Shown piece after piece: positions 48,540 to 58,221 of a stretch of DNA of 64,000 bases. The position numbers and the translations under genes were made by a program. Numbering within the stretch: the first letter of the stretch is position 1; each line of letters begins with the position of its first letter. Under the pieces are notes generated by a model. That model was not told where the DNA came from. It did not search any database and saw only the letters and a program-made list of their open reading frames with translations. Source of the DNA: Bifidobacterium pullorum DSM 20433 (lineage in GTDB: Bacteria > Actinomycetota > Actinomycetes > Actinomycetales > Bifidobacteriaceae); NCBI RefSeq assembly GCF_000771405.1, contig NZ_JDUI01000007.1, positions 155,213 through 219,212 of the forward strand, written 5' to 3'.

Positions 48540-49526
48540 TTACAGTCCGGCGACCCACAGCATGATGGCGATGAATGGCGCGCTGATCAGGATCGAGTCG
48601 ACGCGGTCCATCACGCCGCCATGGCCTTTGAGCAGATGGCCCATGTCCTTGATGCCGATATCGCGCTTGAGCATGGAGGCGCAGAGGTCGCCGAAGGTGC
48701 CGACCACGCCGACCATGACGCCCATGACGATCGGCACCCACCAGCGCGAGGCCCATACGGCGCCGTCATAGGTGCAGGCGAAGATCGCGAAGGCGCCGAT
48801 CATGGCGAACAGCATCGAGCCGACCAGCCCCTCGACCGATTTCTTCGGGGAGATGCGCGGCGAAAGCTTGTGTTTGCCCAGCCAGGCGCCGGCGAACAGT
48901 CCGCCGGTATCGCTCAGAGCCGGCAGGAACACCAGCATGATGGCGTGGGCCACGGGGTGGCCGCCGAAGGTCAGCGGGATGATCAGGCACCCGGCCAGCA
49001 GCGGGATGTACAGCACAGTGAACAGCGACACCGCCACATGGCTGAGCCTGCTGTGGTTGCGCTCCCCCCGCTCATGGTTGAAGGAGGATTCCAGACGGGC
49101 GCTGGCGTCGGTGTGCGAGAGCTTGTCCGCCACGGCCAGCGACAGGCGGTTGCCGAGGCTGAGCTTCATCGTGGCGGACAACGCCACCAGCAGCAGCGTG
49201 CCCATGATGCACAACGCAAGCGTCATGATGTGATGCGTCGCATAGTAGGTGGCGAACAGCGTGGCCGCGGAACACACCCACAACGTCACCACCGGGATAT
49301 GCAGGCCGGCCGTCGCGAAATCGACGCGCAGCTCCCACAACGCCAGCATCATGAACACCACGATCAGCACGACGAACAGGTCGATCCGGATCAGCAGACA
49401 CGCCAGTATGACCGCCACCAGCGCCGCTGCGGTGGCGATGGCCTGGGGCATATTGCGTCCGGTCCGTTTGTTGATCGAAGCGATGGCCTCCTCGGCCTCC
49501 TTCTCGCGCTGATCGAGTTGTTCCAT
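48540..49526 (-). CDS. cdsA: Phosphatidate cytidylyltransferase
   Basis: A 328-residue multi-pass membrane enzyme making CDP-diacylglycerol, the donor for the two phosphatidyltransferases in this window. The C-terminal signature MLKRDIGIKDMGHLLKGHGGVMDRVDS is complete, and DTGGLFAGAWLGKHKLSPRISPKKSVEG supports it. ATG at 49526 (MEQLDQREKE), with an acidic coiled cytoplasmic lead. It follows frr on the same strand. Confidence 0.95.
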   Translation of the reverse strand: MEQLDQREKEAEEAIASINKRTGRNMPQAIATAAALVAVILACLLIRIDLFVVLIVVFMMLALWELRVDFATAGLHIPVVTLWVCSAATLFATYYATHHIMTLALCIMGTLLLVALSATMKLSLGNRLSLAVADKLSHTDASARLESSFNHERGERNHSRLSHVAVSLFTVLYIPLLAGCLIIPLTFGGHPVAHAIMLVFLPALSDTGGLFAGAWLGKHKLSPRISPKKSVEGLVGSMLFAMIGAFAIFACTYDGAVWASRWWVPIVMGVMVGVVGTFGDLCASMLKRDIGIKDMGHLLKGHGGVMDRVDSILISAPFIAIMLWVAGL

Positions 49527-49557
49527 ACCGTTCCTTCTCACGAGGCCTTCGGGAGGA

Positions 49558-50112
49558 TCAGACCTCCATGATCTCCTTCTGCTTGCCTTCCAGCAGCGCG
49601 TCGATCTCGTCGGAGACCTGCTTGGTGACCTTGTCGAGCTCCTTGAGCAGGCGATCGCCCTCATCCTCGCCCATCTCGCCGTCCTTGACGGCCTTGTCGA
49701 TGCCTTCCTTGGTCTTGCGGCGGATGTTGCGCACGGCCACCTTGCCGTCCTCGGCCTTGGTCTTGGCGAGCTTGACGTATTCCTTACGGCGGTCCTCGGT
49801 CAGCTCCGGCAGCGTGACGCGGATCACGTTGCCGTCACGGTTCGGGCTGACGCCCAGATCCGAATCGCGGATGGCCTTCTCCACGGCGGCGGCCTGCGAC
49901 TTGTCGAACGGGGTGACGGCCAGCGTGCGCGGCTCCGGCACACCGATCGAGGCGACGGCCTTCAGCGGGGTCGGGCTGCCGTAGTAGTCGACGGTGATGC
50001 CATTGAGCAGCGCCGGGTTCGCGCGACCGGTGCGGATGCCGGCGAAGTTCTCCTTGGTGGCCTCGACGGACTTGGCCATCTGGTCCTTGGCCTGATCGAT
50101 AACGGTTGCCAT
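49558..50112 (-). CDS. frr: Ribosome recycling factor
   Basis: A 184-residue protein splitting post-termination ribosomes with EF-G. The pattern FAGIRTGRANPALLNGITVDYYG and VRNIRRKTKEGIDKAVKDGE are diagnostic, and it ends in KQKEIMEV. ATG at 50112 follows AAGGAGAACAC. In the rpsB-tsf-pyrH-frr-cdsA order. Confidence 0.97.
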   Translation of the reverse strand: MATVIDQAKDQMAKSVEATKENFAGIRTGRANPALLNGITVDYYGSPTPLKAVASIGVPEPRTLAVTPFDKSQAAAVEKAIRDSDLGVSPNRDGNVIRVTLPELTEDRRKEYVKLAKTKAEDGKVAVRNIRRKTKEGIDKAVKDGEMGEDEGDRLLKELDKVTKQVSDEIDALLEGKQKEIMEV

Positions 50113-50167
50113 AGTGTTCTCCTTGTATCGGTATTGGGTTCTTGGTACGGCTGTGCGGATGGCGTCG

Positions 50168-50914
50168 TCAGTCGACGACCGTGGATTCCGCGGTGGACAC
50201 CAGGGTGCCGATCTCCTCGCCCAGCAGGGCGCTGGTGACGTTGCCCTCGCCTTCGAGACCGAAGACACGGATGCGCTTCTTGTTGTCACGCGCCATCGAC
50301 AGCGCGGAGGCGTCCATGACGGCGAGGTTGTCGACCAGGGCACGGTTGTAGCTCAACGTGGCGAAACGCTTGGCGTTCGGGTCCTTGCGCGGGTCGGCGG
50401 TGTAGACGCCGTCGACGCCGTTCTTGCCCATCAGCACCTCGTCGCAGTGGATCTCCAGCGAACGCTGGATCGACACGGTGTCGGTGGAGAAGTACGGCAT
50501 GCCGGCACCGGCGCCGAAGATCACCACACGACCCTTCTCCAGATGGCGGATGGCCTTGAGCGGGATGTACGGCTCGGCGACCTGGCCCATCGTGATGGCG
50601 GTTTGCACGCGGGTGGCCTGCCCCTCCTGCTCGAGGAAATCCTGCAGGGCCAGGCAGTTCATCACCGTGCCGAGCATGCCCATGTAGTCGCCGCGGGAAC
50701 GGTCGATGCCGGCCTGCTGGAGTTCGGCGCCGCGGAAGAAGTTGCCGCCGCCGACCACGATCGCCACCTGCACGCCCTGCTGCACGGCGGGAACGATCTC
50801 CTCGGCGATGCGGCGCACCACAGATGTGTCAATGCCGACCGCTCCACCGCCGAAAGCCTCGCCTGAAAGTTTGAGAAGCACCCTACGCGGGTTATCGCTG
50901 ACGTCTCCTGTCAT
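50168..50914 (-). CDS. pyrH: UMP kinase
   Basis: A 248-residue amino-acid kinase-fold enzyme phosphorylating [17 protein letters not shown] and [21 protein letters not shown] mark the substrate loop, and [14 protein letters not shown] is conserved. The ATG at 50914 follows AAAGGATACC. It precedes frr by 55 bases. Confidence 0.97.
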   Translation of the reverse strand: MTGDVSDNPRRVLLKLSGEAFGGGAVGIDTSVVRRIAEEIVPAVQQGVQVAIVVGGGNFFRGAELQQAGIDRSRGDYMGMLGTVMNCLALQDFLEQEGQATRVQTAITMGQVAEPYIPLKAIRHLEKGRVVIFGAGAGMPYFSTDTVSIQRSLEIHCDEVLMGKNGVDGVYTADPRKDPNAKRFATLSYNRALVDNLAVMDASALSMARDNKKRIRVFGLEGEGNVTSALLGEEIGTLVSTAESTVVD

Positions 50915-50998
50915 CGGGTATCCTTTCTTGGATTCCGTCGGAAGTTACCGTCTTCCCAGACTATCCGCAAAACGCGACACGTGGCGTACCGACACCCG

Positions 50999-51472
50999 TC
51001 AGGCCACATCGCCTTCGAAATCGCCGTCCGCGCCGCCAAAATCGCCGTCCATGCCGCCGAAACCGCCGTCGAAGCCGGGTCCGGGCATACCGCCGGGGGC
51101 GTCGCCGCCGATGAACTCGCGTGTGGTCATGCCGTTCATCCGGCGCGAATCATCCACGGCGCCCTGCATGAGCTCACGCACGCCGAACCCGTCAATGATG
51201 TTGATCAGCTTGACCACGCCGTCTCCGGAGGAGCTGTCGTGCGTGTTCAACACCAGCGTGGACATGCCGAAGATGCGCTGCAGGAAGGTGCGTTCCACGG
51301 AGATGTCGACGATGCGGAACAGTTTGATGAGATTGAATTTCTCGTTCAGGATGCCCGTCTTGATCGACAGCTCCTGATCGGTCAGCGTATAGACCGTGAA
51401 CGTGAACGGGGTGCGGCACCAGTTGCGCTTGCGCTGGGTCCACAGTACGTTGCCGCTCGCCACCTTGACCAT
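50999..51472 (-). CDS. PH-like (bPH2) domain protein
   Basis: A 157-residue protein. The first 110 residues look like a bacterial PH domain of the YdbT/DUF304 kind (FTFTVYTLTDQELSIKTGILN, then LFRIVDISVERTFLQRIFGM, STLVLNTHDSS). The C-terminal 35 residues are Gly/Asp-rich low complexity ([20 protein letters not shown]). No transmembrane segment. It sits inserted between tsf and pyrH in an otherwise standard operon. ATG at 51472 follows GAAAGGAATC. Function is unknown. Confidence 0.78.
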   Translation of the reverse strand: MVKVASGNVLWTQRKRNWCRTPFTFTVYTLTDQELSIKTGILNEKFNLIKLFRIVDISVERTFLQRIFGMSTLVLNTHDSSSGDGVVKLINIIDGFGVRELMQGAVDDSRRMNGMTTREFIGGDAPGGMPGPGFDGGFGGMDGDFGGADGDFEGDVA

Positions 51473-51595
51473 AATCGATTCCTTTCGTCAAGTCATACAG
51501 CGATGACTCCAGCTTAGGGCATACGCGGGCGTTCCCCCGTCATCGCACCGCCGCAGGTCCCGACGCCGCGAACGGGATGCGCCCGAAAACGCGAA

Positions 51596-51623
51596 GGGTC
51601 CATACCCCGAAGGGTATGGACCC
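51596..51623 (-). terminator. Terminator after tsf
   Basis: A perfect 12-bp stem GGGTCCATACCC / GGGTATGGACCC, loop TTCG on the - strand, then TTCGCGTTTT. It ends the rpsB-tsf transcript before the PH protein gene. Confidence 0.85.
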
Positions 51624-51652
51624 CGAACGGATCAGGTCATCCGGCTATAGGC

Positions 51653-52504
51653 TCACGCCTCTTCGCCCTTGCCGACCTCGACGCGGGCGAACGCCAGCGC
51701 CTGGCCGCCGACTTCCTTGAACAGGTCGCCGACGGACTTGGACGGATCCTTGACGAACGCCTGCTCGAGCAGGACGTTCTCCTTGTAGAAGGCGTTGAGA
51801 CGGCCCTCGACGATCTTCGGCACGATCTTCTCCGGCTTGCCCTCGGCCAGGGACTTCTCGGTGGCCACGCGACGCTCGGACTCCACGACCTCGGCCGGGA
51901 CATCCTCACGGGTCAGCCACTGGGCGCCCATGGCGGAAATCTGCAGGGCGGCCTCGTGGGCCACGGCGGCACCGGCCTCGTCGGTGGCGATCATGGCCAC
52001 GATGCTCGGCGGCATCTCGACGGACTTCTTGTGGGCGTAGATCTCCACATGCGGGCCGGCGATCTTGGCGAACTGGCCGACCTTGACATGCTCGCCGAAC
52101 AGGGCGGCGGCCTCCTCGACGGCCTCCTTGACGGTGCCGTTCTCGGCGGCGCCGGCCAGCAGGGCCTCGGCGGAATCGGCGTCGGCCTTGACGGCGTAGC
52201 CGAGCACGGTGTCGGCGAACTCCACGAACTTCGGGGTCTTAGCCACGAAGTCGGTCTCGGAGTTCAGCTCGACCGCGTAACCGGTCTGGCCGTTCGCGGA
52301 CTCGACGACGGTGGAGGCGATGGTGCCTTCCTGGGCCTTGCGGCCCTCGCGCTTGCCGGCGGCCTGGATGCCCTTGGCGCGGATGATCTCCTTGGCGCGA
52401 GCGACGTCGCCCTCGGCCTCGGTCAGGGCCTTCTTGACGTCCATCATGCCGGCGCCGGTCTCTTCACGCACCTGCTTGATCAGAGCTGCAGTGATTGCTG
52501 CCAT
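51653..52504 (-). CDS. tsf: Translation elongation factor Ts
   Basis: A 283-residue EF-Tu nucleotide exchange factor. ITAALIKQVREETGAGMMDVKKALTEAEGD and the TDFVAKTPKFVEFA loop (contacting EF-Tu) are characteristic. ATG at 52504 after AGGAGACAAAACC. It lies 75 bases downstream of rpsB. Confidence 0.97.
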   Translation of the reverse strand: MAAITAALIKQVREETGAGMMDVKKALTEAEGDVARAKEIIRAKGIQAAGKREGRKAQEGTIASTVVESANGQTGYAVELNSETDFVAKTPKFVEFADTVLGYAVKADADSAEALLAGAAENGTVKEAVEEAAALFGEHVKVGQFAKIAGPHVEIYAHKKSVEMPPSIVAMIATDEAGAAVAHEAALQISAMGAQWLTREDVPAEVVESERRVATEKSLAEGKPEKIVPKIVEGRLNAFYKENVLLEQAFVKDPSKSVGDLFKEVGGQALAFARVEVGKGEEA

Positions 52505-52578
52505 TGGTTTTGTCTCCTCTGAAAACTGTTTGATTCGCCCCACGATGGGAGGCGTGCACCTCCCATCGTAAAGGAAAC

Positions 52579-53400
52579 TCACTCGGCCTTGGTCTCTTCG
52601 CCCTGAGCGTCAGCGGCGGGGGCCTCGGCGGTGTTCTCCTGGGTCAGGAGCTCCTTCTCCCACTCGGCCATCGGCTGCTCGGACTCGCCCTCGGCCTTGG
52701 TGGCCTTGCCAGAACGCTCGAGCAGGCCATCGGCCACGGCGTCGGCCATCAGGCTGGTCAGCAGCTCGATGCCGCGGATCGCGTCATCGTTGGCCGGGAT
52801 CGGGTACTCGACCTTCTCCGGATCGGTGTTGGTGTCGACGATCGCGATGACCGGGATGCCCAGCTTGTGGGCCTCCTCGACGGCCAGCGCTTCCTTGTTG
52901 ATGTCGACGACGAACATCGCGGAAGGAGTGCGGTTCATGTTGCGGATACCGCCCAGCTGCTTGGCGAGCTTGTCCTTCTCGCGCTCGAGCAGGAGCAGCT
53001 CCTTCTTGGTCAGGCCGGAGCCGCGCACATCGCTGAAGTCCATCTCCTCAAGCTCCTTGAGGCGGGCGACGCGCTTGGACACGGTCTGGAAGTTGGTCAG
53101 CATACCGCCGAGCCAGCGCTCGGAGACATACGGCATGTTCACGCGGGTCGCCTGCTTGGCCACGGCCTCCTGAGCCTGCTTCTTGGTGCCGACGAACAGC
53201 ACGGTGCCGTTGTGAGCGACGGTCTGCTTGATGAAATCGTACGCAGTGTCGATCATGTCGAGCGACTTGAACAGGTTGATGATGTGGATGCCGTTGCGCT
53301 GGGTGAGGATGTACTGCTTCATCTTCGGGTTCCAGCGGCGGGTCTGATGGCCGAAGTGCAGGCCGGCCTTGAGCATTTCGCTCATCGTGATCTGAGCCAT
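52579..53400 (-). CDS. rpsB: 30S ribosomal protein S2
   Basis: A 273-residue S2. [34 protein letters not shown] and [16 protein letters not shown] are diagnostic; the C-terminal 35-residue tail is acidic and species-specific. ATG at 53400 after AAAGGTAGTC. It starts the rpsB-tsf operon, which continues as pyrH-frr-cdsA after an inserted gene. Confidence 0.97.
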   Translation of the reverse strand: MAQITMSEMLKAGLHFGHQTRRWNPKMKQYILTQRNGIHIINLFKSLDMIDTAYDFIKQTVAHNGTVLFVGTKKQAQEAVAKQATRVNMPYVSERWLGGMLTNFQTVSKRVARLKELEEMDFSDVRGSGLTKKELLLLEREKDKLAKQLGGIRNMNRTPSAMFVVDINKEALAVEEAHKLGIPVIAIVDTNTDPEKVEYPIPANDDAIRGIELLTSLMADAVADGLLERSGKATKAEGESEQPMAEWEKELLTQENTAEAPAADAQGEETKAE

Positions 53401-53591
53401 GATATGACTACCTTTCATTGTCGGTTCTTGCCTGGCCATGCGCACCTGCGTGCAATCCCGAAGGACCGACCGACACAGGCCGTCGCGGACATGGCGCGAA
53501 TTGGTGTGTGCCGGTAGACGATATTGGGTGGTTCGCCCCGCCTGCGACCGCGGGACTCACCGGGTGGCACACGAGGTCAGATGATAGCACA

Positions 53592-53622
53592 ACGCCCCGC
53601 CATCCGATGGATGACGGGGCGA
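53592..53622 (-). terminator. Hairpin terminator after def
   Basis: CGCCCCG and CGGGGCG flank a small inner hairpin (CATCC-GATG-GATG) between def and rpsB. On the - strand it ends GTTGTG, a poor T run. Also part of the upstream region of rpsB. Confidence 0.6.
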
Positions 53623-53662
53623 CGCCCGAAGGCAGCCCACGAAGAGCACGCCGGCTCTTCGT

Positions 53663-54145
53663 TTAACGGCTGCCGCGCATCATGCGCATGGCCTTGCGGC
53701 GTTCGTCCTTTTCCAGACGATCGATGTAGACATGGCCGTCCAGATGATCGCATTCATGCTGCAGCATGCGCCCCATGATGCCGGTGCCCTCCAGCACGAT
53801 GGTCTTGCCGTCCAGGTCGATGCCCCGCACTCGGGCGTAGTCGGCGCGCTTGGTGCCGTACCACAGCCCCGGCAGCGACAGGCAGCCCTCGTCGCCGTAT
53901 TGCTCCCCGCGGGTCTCCTCGAGAACGGGGTTGAGCACATAGCCGATCTTGCCGTCGATGTTGTAGGAGAAGGCGCGCAGGCTCACACCGATCTGGTTGG
54001 CCGACAGGCCCGCCCTGCCCGGATCGTCGACCGTGTCCAGCAGATCCTGCACCAGTCGGCGCACGGCCGGCGTGATGTCCGTAATCGGATCGCACGGCGT
54101 ACGCAACACGGGATCGGGCACTACACGAATCTCACGAATCGCCAC
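53663..54145 (-). CDS. def: Peptide deformylase
   Basis: A 160-residue metal enzyme removing formyl from nascent N-termini. Motif I reads GLSANQIGV (usual GLAAPQIG), motif II EGCLSLP, and motif [12 protein letters not shown] with both zinc histidines. GTG at 54145 follows AAGGAGAAC. The pattern fits the type 2/3 or variant actinobacterial group with Asn in motif I; a second def elsewhere is common. It lies downstream of an acyl-CoA ligase by 27 bases. Confidence 0.93.
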   Translation of the reverse strand: MAIREIRVVPDPVLRTPCDPITDITPAVRRLVQDLLDTVDDPGRAGLSANQIGVSLRAFSYNIDGKIGYVLNPVLEETRGEQYGDEGCLSLPGLWYGTKRADYARVRGIDLDGKTIVLEGTGIMGRMLQHECDHLDGHVYIDRLEKDERRKAMRMMRGSR

Positions 54146-54172
54146 AACGTTCTCCTTCGTTCTCGTCGAACT

Positions 54173-56275
54173 TCACTCGTCTCGGTCGGTTTCCACGTCG
54201 GCGGGCTCGCCGCCGTCGGGTTCATCCTCGACGGATGCGACGTCGGACTCCGCCTGCTGCCGACGAATCTTCTCGGACACGCTAGCAAGCGAATCCGACA
54301 TGTTGGTCCTGGCCTGATCGATGGCCTGGCGCATCTTCGGCGTCATCGTCTCCGAGGCCTGCTTGACGCTCTCCGAGGCCTGCTTGACCGTTTCGGACGC
54401 CTGACGTACCGTCTCCGTGGTCCGGTCCAGGATGCGCACGGTGGCGGGAATCGGACGGGCCGGGTTCTTCGGCGCATACAGCACGTCCTCGATCAGATCG
54501 GAGTACCGCTGCAGCACCTTGGGACGCACCACCTTCATGCTCGGCGTCAGCGTGCCCTCCTCCTGGTTGAAGTCATGATCCAGGATCTCGAACTTGCGCA
54601 CCGATTCGGCACGGGAGACATTGGCGTTGGCCTGGTCCACGTACTGCTGGACGCAGGCGCGCACCGCGTCGTTCCGCGCGGCCTGCGCGCCATCCATCGT
54701 GGCGTCGAGTCCCTGTCCCTCCAGCCACGAGCGCAGCATCTCGTCGTCCAGCGCGATCAGGGCGGAGACGAACGGCTTGTTGTCGCCGACGATGACGCTG
54801 TGGGAGACGATCGGGCAGGTGTTGATGATGTCCTCCATCGGCGCGGGGCTGATGTTCTTGCCGCCCGCGGTGATGATGATGTCCTTCTTGCGCCCGGTGA
54901 TGTACAGGAACCCGTCGTCGTCGATGCTGCCCAGATCGCCGCTGTGCAGCCAGCCGTCCTCCTCCAGCACCTCCGCGGTGAGGTCGGGCTGTCCATAGTA
55001 GCCGAGGAACACGTTCGGCCCCTTGATCATCACCTCATCGTCGTCGGCGAGCTTCAGCGCGATGCCCGGGCCGGGGCGTCCGGCGGAGCCGACACGATTC
55101 GCATCCTCGAAGTTGACCACGCAAGGCGCCGCGGTTTCGGTCATGCCGTATCCCTGGATGAAGGTGATGCCGTCCATGCCGTTGAAGAAATGCGCTAGAT
55201 CGGCGTTCATCGGCGCACCGCCGCAGGCCAGGTACTTCAGATAGGGGCCCAGCGCGGAACGGACCGACGAGCCGACGGCCTTCATGAAGAAGGCATGGCG
55301 GAGCCGTTCGGTCACCGGGTGCGGGACGTGCGCCATCTCGTCCTTGGACCACTGGGTGAAATGCGCGACCGCCTTGGCGAAGATACGGCCTCGGATGCCC
55401 GCGCCCGCCTTCTGCGAAGCGGCGTTGTAGACCTTCTCGAACACGCGGGGGACGCCCAGCAGATACGTGGGCTTGAACCCCCGCAGGTCGGCCAGCAGAT
55501 GATCGGCGTTCGGGATGTAGCCGACGACGCCGTTGGCCCCGATCGCCACGTACTGGATGTAGCGGGCGAAGCAGTGCGCCAGCGGCAGGAACAGCAGCAG
55601 GCGGCTGGGCTGGTAGAGCATCTCGTCCAGCACGTCGTATCCGGCGTACACGATATGGACGAAGTTGCGGTGCGACAGCATCGCCCCCTTGGGACGCCCG
55701 GTGGAACCGGAGGTGTAGACGATCGTGGTCAGGTCGTCGGCCTTGACACGGGCGATGGCGCGATCGAGCTCCCCGTCGTCGATCGATGTGCCGAAGTCGG
55801 CGACCGCATCCAATCCGTTCGCCTCGAAATTGAACACGTATTTGAACCCGTCATGCTCGTCGCGCAGCCGTTCGAGCGTCTGGGTGCGACGGTCGCCGCC
55901 GGCGAACGCGATGACCGGCTCGACATCGTTGACGATGTTCTCCGCCTGCGCGGCGGAATCGGTCTCATAGATCGGCACGCTGACGGCGCCGATGGCCGCG
56001 CAGGCGAAATCGACCACCCCCCAGTCGTAGCAGGTGGGCGCGTATACGACGATCATGCAGCCGGGACGCACTCCCAGCGCCATCATGCCCTTGGCCACGG
56101 CACGCACCCGTTCCAGCATCTGCGCCGCCGTGACGTCATGCCACTGGCGCGACTCGTCCTGCCACTGGGCCACAACGCCCTCGGCATCCCGTTCCGCGCG
56201 CCTGGCCAGCAGCGCGTAGATGGTGTCCTCTTCGGTGGTTTCGTGGATGAGCTCCACTGCAAATTCACGCAACAT
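54173..56275 (-). CDS. AMP-forming long-chain fatty acid-CoA ligase (FadD15-like)
   Basis: A 700-residue acyl-adenylating enzyme that activates fatty acids to acyl-CoA. A3 motif YTSGSTGRPKGAMLSH, A5 GYGMTETAA, A7 SGDLGSIDDDG, A10-like TGRKKDIIITAGGKNISP all appear. A long C-terminal tail (about residues 615-700) of repeated ETVKQASESVKQASE helices and acidic residues is unusual. I use the ATG at 56275 (MLREFAVEL); a GTG at 56302 is possible. A sister gene lies at 61281. Confidence 0.88.
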   Translation of the reverse strand: MLREFAVELIHETTEEDTIYALLARRAERDAEGVVAQWQDESRQWHDVTAAQMLERVRAVAKGMMALGVRPGCMIVVYAPTCYDWGVVDFACAAIGAVSVPIYETDSAAQAENIVNDVEPVIAFAGGDRRTQTLERLRDEHDGFKYVFNFEANGLDAVADFGTSIDDGELDRAIARVKADDLTTIVYTSGSTGRPKGAMLSHRNFVHIVYAGYDVLDEMLYQPSRLLLFLPLAHCFARYIQYVAIGANGVVGYIPNADHLLADLRGFKPTYLLGVPRVFEKVYNAASQKAGAGIRGRIFAKAVAHFTQWSKDEMAHVPHPVTERLRHAFFMKAVGSSVRSALGPYLKYLACGGAPMNADLAHFFNGMDGITFIQGYGMTETAAPCVVNFEDANRVGSAGRPGPGIALKLADDDEVMIKGPNVFLGYYGQPDLTAEVLEEDGWLHSGDLGSIDDDGFLYITGRKKDIIITAGGKNISPAPMEDIINTCPIVSHSVIVGDNKPFVSALIALDDEMLRSWLEGQGLDATMDGAQAARNDAVRACVQQYVDQANANVSRAESVRKFEILDHDFNQEEGTLTPSMKVVRPKVLQRYSDLIEDVLYAPKNPARPIPATVRILDRTTETVRQASETVKQASESVKQASETMTPKMRQAIDQARTNMSDSLASVSEKIRRQQAESDVASVEDEPDGGEPADVETDRDE

Positions 56276-56338
56276 GCCATATATCTTAGTGCCGCTCGCC
56301 ACCTTCGCGGGTATCGGAGCGTCCCGGCGCGGGAGCAG

Positions 56339-56821
56339 TCACCCGATGTCGGCGACGGTGCACATCCAGCGGCCGCCGATGCGCCTGAGCACCAGATTCG
56401 CCCATCGCTGCGTGCGGCCGATCGTCAGGTACGCGCTCAGTTCCAACGTGGTGGCGCTGACGAACATGCCGATGAGCTTGTGCGGCACGACAGGCAGGAA
56501 ACGCAGCCGGTCCTCCGGACCACGATGGCTGCGGACATGGTCCTGCATCAGTTGCGCCAATGTCTCCAGCCGCTGCAGGCACTCGCCCGTGACCCGCCGC
56601 TGCAGCATGGCCGTCGTCTGGCGCCCGCGGATGACATCCGTGCACATGCACACCAGCCAGCACGACGATATCGCCAGGGAGCGGCTCTGCTCCGAGGTGA
56701 TGCCGTCCGCAAGGCATCGGACGATATGGTACGACACCGGCTCCTTCGACAACTCGATGTGGATGATGCCGTCGTCGCTGACCACCCCTCGTGTGATCTC
56801 ATGCCCGCCGTCACTGTTCAT
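56339..56821 (-). CDS. Rv3235-like protein of unknown function
   Basis: A 160-residue soluble protein. The end, RTQRWANLVLRRIGGRWMCTVADIG, resembles the Rv3235 family of actinobacteria, often near secA. No enzyme motif. ATG at 56821 follows CAAGGGGG. The assignment is by pattern at the C-terminus only; otherwise hypothetical. Confidence 0.6.
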   Translation of the reverse strand: MNSDGGHEITRGVVSDDGIIHIELSKEPVSYHIVRCLADGITSEQSRSLAISSCWLVCMCTDVIRGRQTTAMLQRRVTGECLQRLETLAQLMQDHVRSHRGPEDRLRFLPVVPHKLIGMFVSATTLELSAYLTIGRTQRWANLVLRRIGGRWMCTVADIG

Positions 56822-56902
56822 GATGCCCCCTTGCCGTCCGCGGATACGGCCGCATCGCCGCCCCGCCCCAATGCTTACAGCTTCACCACAGCACAAAAAC
56901 AA

Positions 56903-56926
56903 TCACCCCGCAAGGATGCGGGGTGA
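56903..56926 (-). terminator. Intrinsic terminator after guaB3
   Basis: On the - strand a 9-bp stem TCACCCCGC / GCGGGGTGA, loop ATCCTT, then TTGTTTTTG. It ends the guaB3 transcript. Confidence 0.82.
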
Positions 56927-56959
56927 AAATGTGGATAAGTGGAGAACCGGGGTGCCCGA

Positions 56960-58084
56960 TCAGTCCTTCCGATGGGCGTTCACGGCCACGCCGCAGCGTT
57001 GGAAGCTCTTGAGGTCGACGTATCCGGTGGAGGCCATGGCACGGCGCAACGCGCCGATGAAGTTCGTGGTGCCGTCGGCCTGATGGCTGGGTCCGAACAG
57101 GATCTCCTCCAACGTGCCCACGGTGCCGACATCGGTGCGGAACCCACGGGGCAGGGTCTGGTGCCGGGCTTCGGCGCCCCAGTGCATGCCCCGCCCCGGC
57201 GCCTCCGTGGCGCGGGCCAGCGGCGCGCCGAGCATCACGGCATCCGCGCCGAGCGCAAACGCCTTGATGAAGTTGCCGGAGGTGCCCATGCCGCCATCCG
57301 CGATCACCTGCACGTACCGGCCGCCCGACTCGTCCATGTAGTCGCGACGGGCCTCGGCCACATCGGCGATGGCCGTGGCCATCGGGGCTTCGACGCCGAT
57401 CGTGGTGCGCGTCGCGGAGACGGCGCCGCCGCCGAAACCCACCAGCACACCGGCCGCGCCGGTGCGCATCAGATGAAGGGCGGCGGTGTAGTTCGCGGCT
57501 CCCCCGACGATGACCGGCACGTCCAGGTCGTAGATGAAACGCTTGAGGTTCAGCGGCTCATGCGTGTTCGACACATGCTCCGCGGAGACCACGGTGCCGC
57601 GGATGACGAACAGGTCCACGCCTGCGTCGACGACGGTGGAGTAGAACTGCTGGGTGCGCTGGGGCGAGAGGGCACCGGCGACCGTGACGCCCGCGTCACG
57701 GATCTCATGCAGGCGCCGGGTGATCAGTTCGGGCTTGATCGGCTCGGCGTACACCCGCTGGATCGCGCGGGTGGCCTCGTCCGCGGGCAGCGACGCGATC
57801 TCGTCGAAGATCGGTTCGGGATCCTCGTAACGGGTCCACAATCCCTCCAGGTCCAACACGCCCAAGGCGCCCAGACGCCCCATGGCGATCGCCGTGGCGG
57901 GGCTGGTCACCGAATCCATCGGCGCCGCCATGACCGGCACGTCGAACTCGTAGGCATCGACCTGCCAGGACGTCGACACGTCGCCGGAGTCACGGGTGCG
58001 GCGGGACGGGACGATCGAGATGTCGTCGAGCGCGTAGGCAAGACGCCCCTTCTTGCCCAGACCGATTTCAATTTCCTGAGACAT
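56960..58084 (-). CDS. GuaB3-family IMP dehydrogenase-related protein
   Basis: A 374-residue TIM barrel like IMPDH but lacking CBS domains. The opening IEIGLGKKGRLAYALDDISIVPSRRTR and VPVMAAPMDSVTSP are typical of GuaB3. The loop where IMPDH has its catalytic cysteine reads GFGGGAVSATRTTIG, with no cysteine visible there. Some GuaB3 members have been reported as GMP reductases. The ATG at 58084 lies divergent to icd. Confidence 0.85.
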   Translation of the reverse strand: MSQEIEIGLGKKGRLAYALDDISIVPSRRTRDSGDVSTSWQVDAYEFDVPVMAAPMDSVTSPATAIAMGRLGALGVLDLEGLWTRYEDPEPIFDEIASLPADEATRAIQRVYAEPIKPELITRRLHEIRDAGVTVAGALSPQRTQQFYSTVVDAGVDLFVIRGTVVSAEHVSNTHEPLNLKRFIYDLDVPVIVGGAANYTAALHLMRTGAAGVLVGFGGGAVSATRTTIGVEAPMATAIADVAEARRDYMDESGGRYVQVIADGGMGTSGNFIKAFALGADAVMLGAPLARATEAPGRGMHWGAEARHQTLPRGFRTDVGTVGTLEEILFGPSHQADGTTNFIGALRRAMASTGYVDLKSFQRCGVAVNAHRKD

Positions 58085-58221
58085 GCTTCCAAGGCTAATG
58101 CTCAGGCGGGACTCGATCGCGTAGGCGGGACACGGTGTCAACATCGTGGACAAACCCGACGCGCATCATGAGCTTGCGATATGACTGGAACCGTTGTCAA
58201 GCATCGCAAGAGGAGGAGCCC

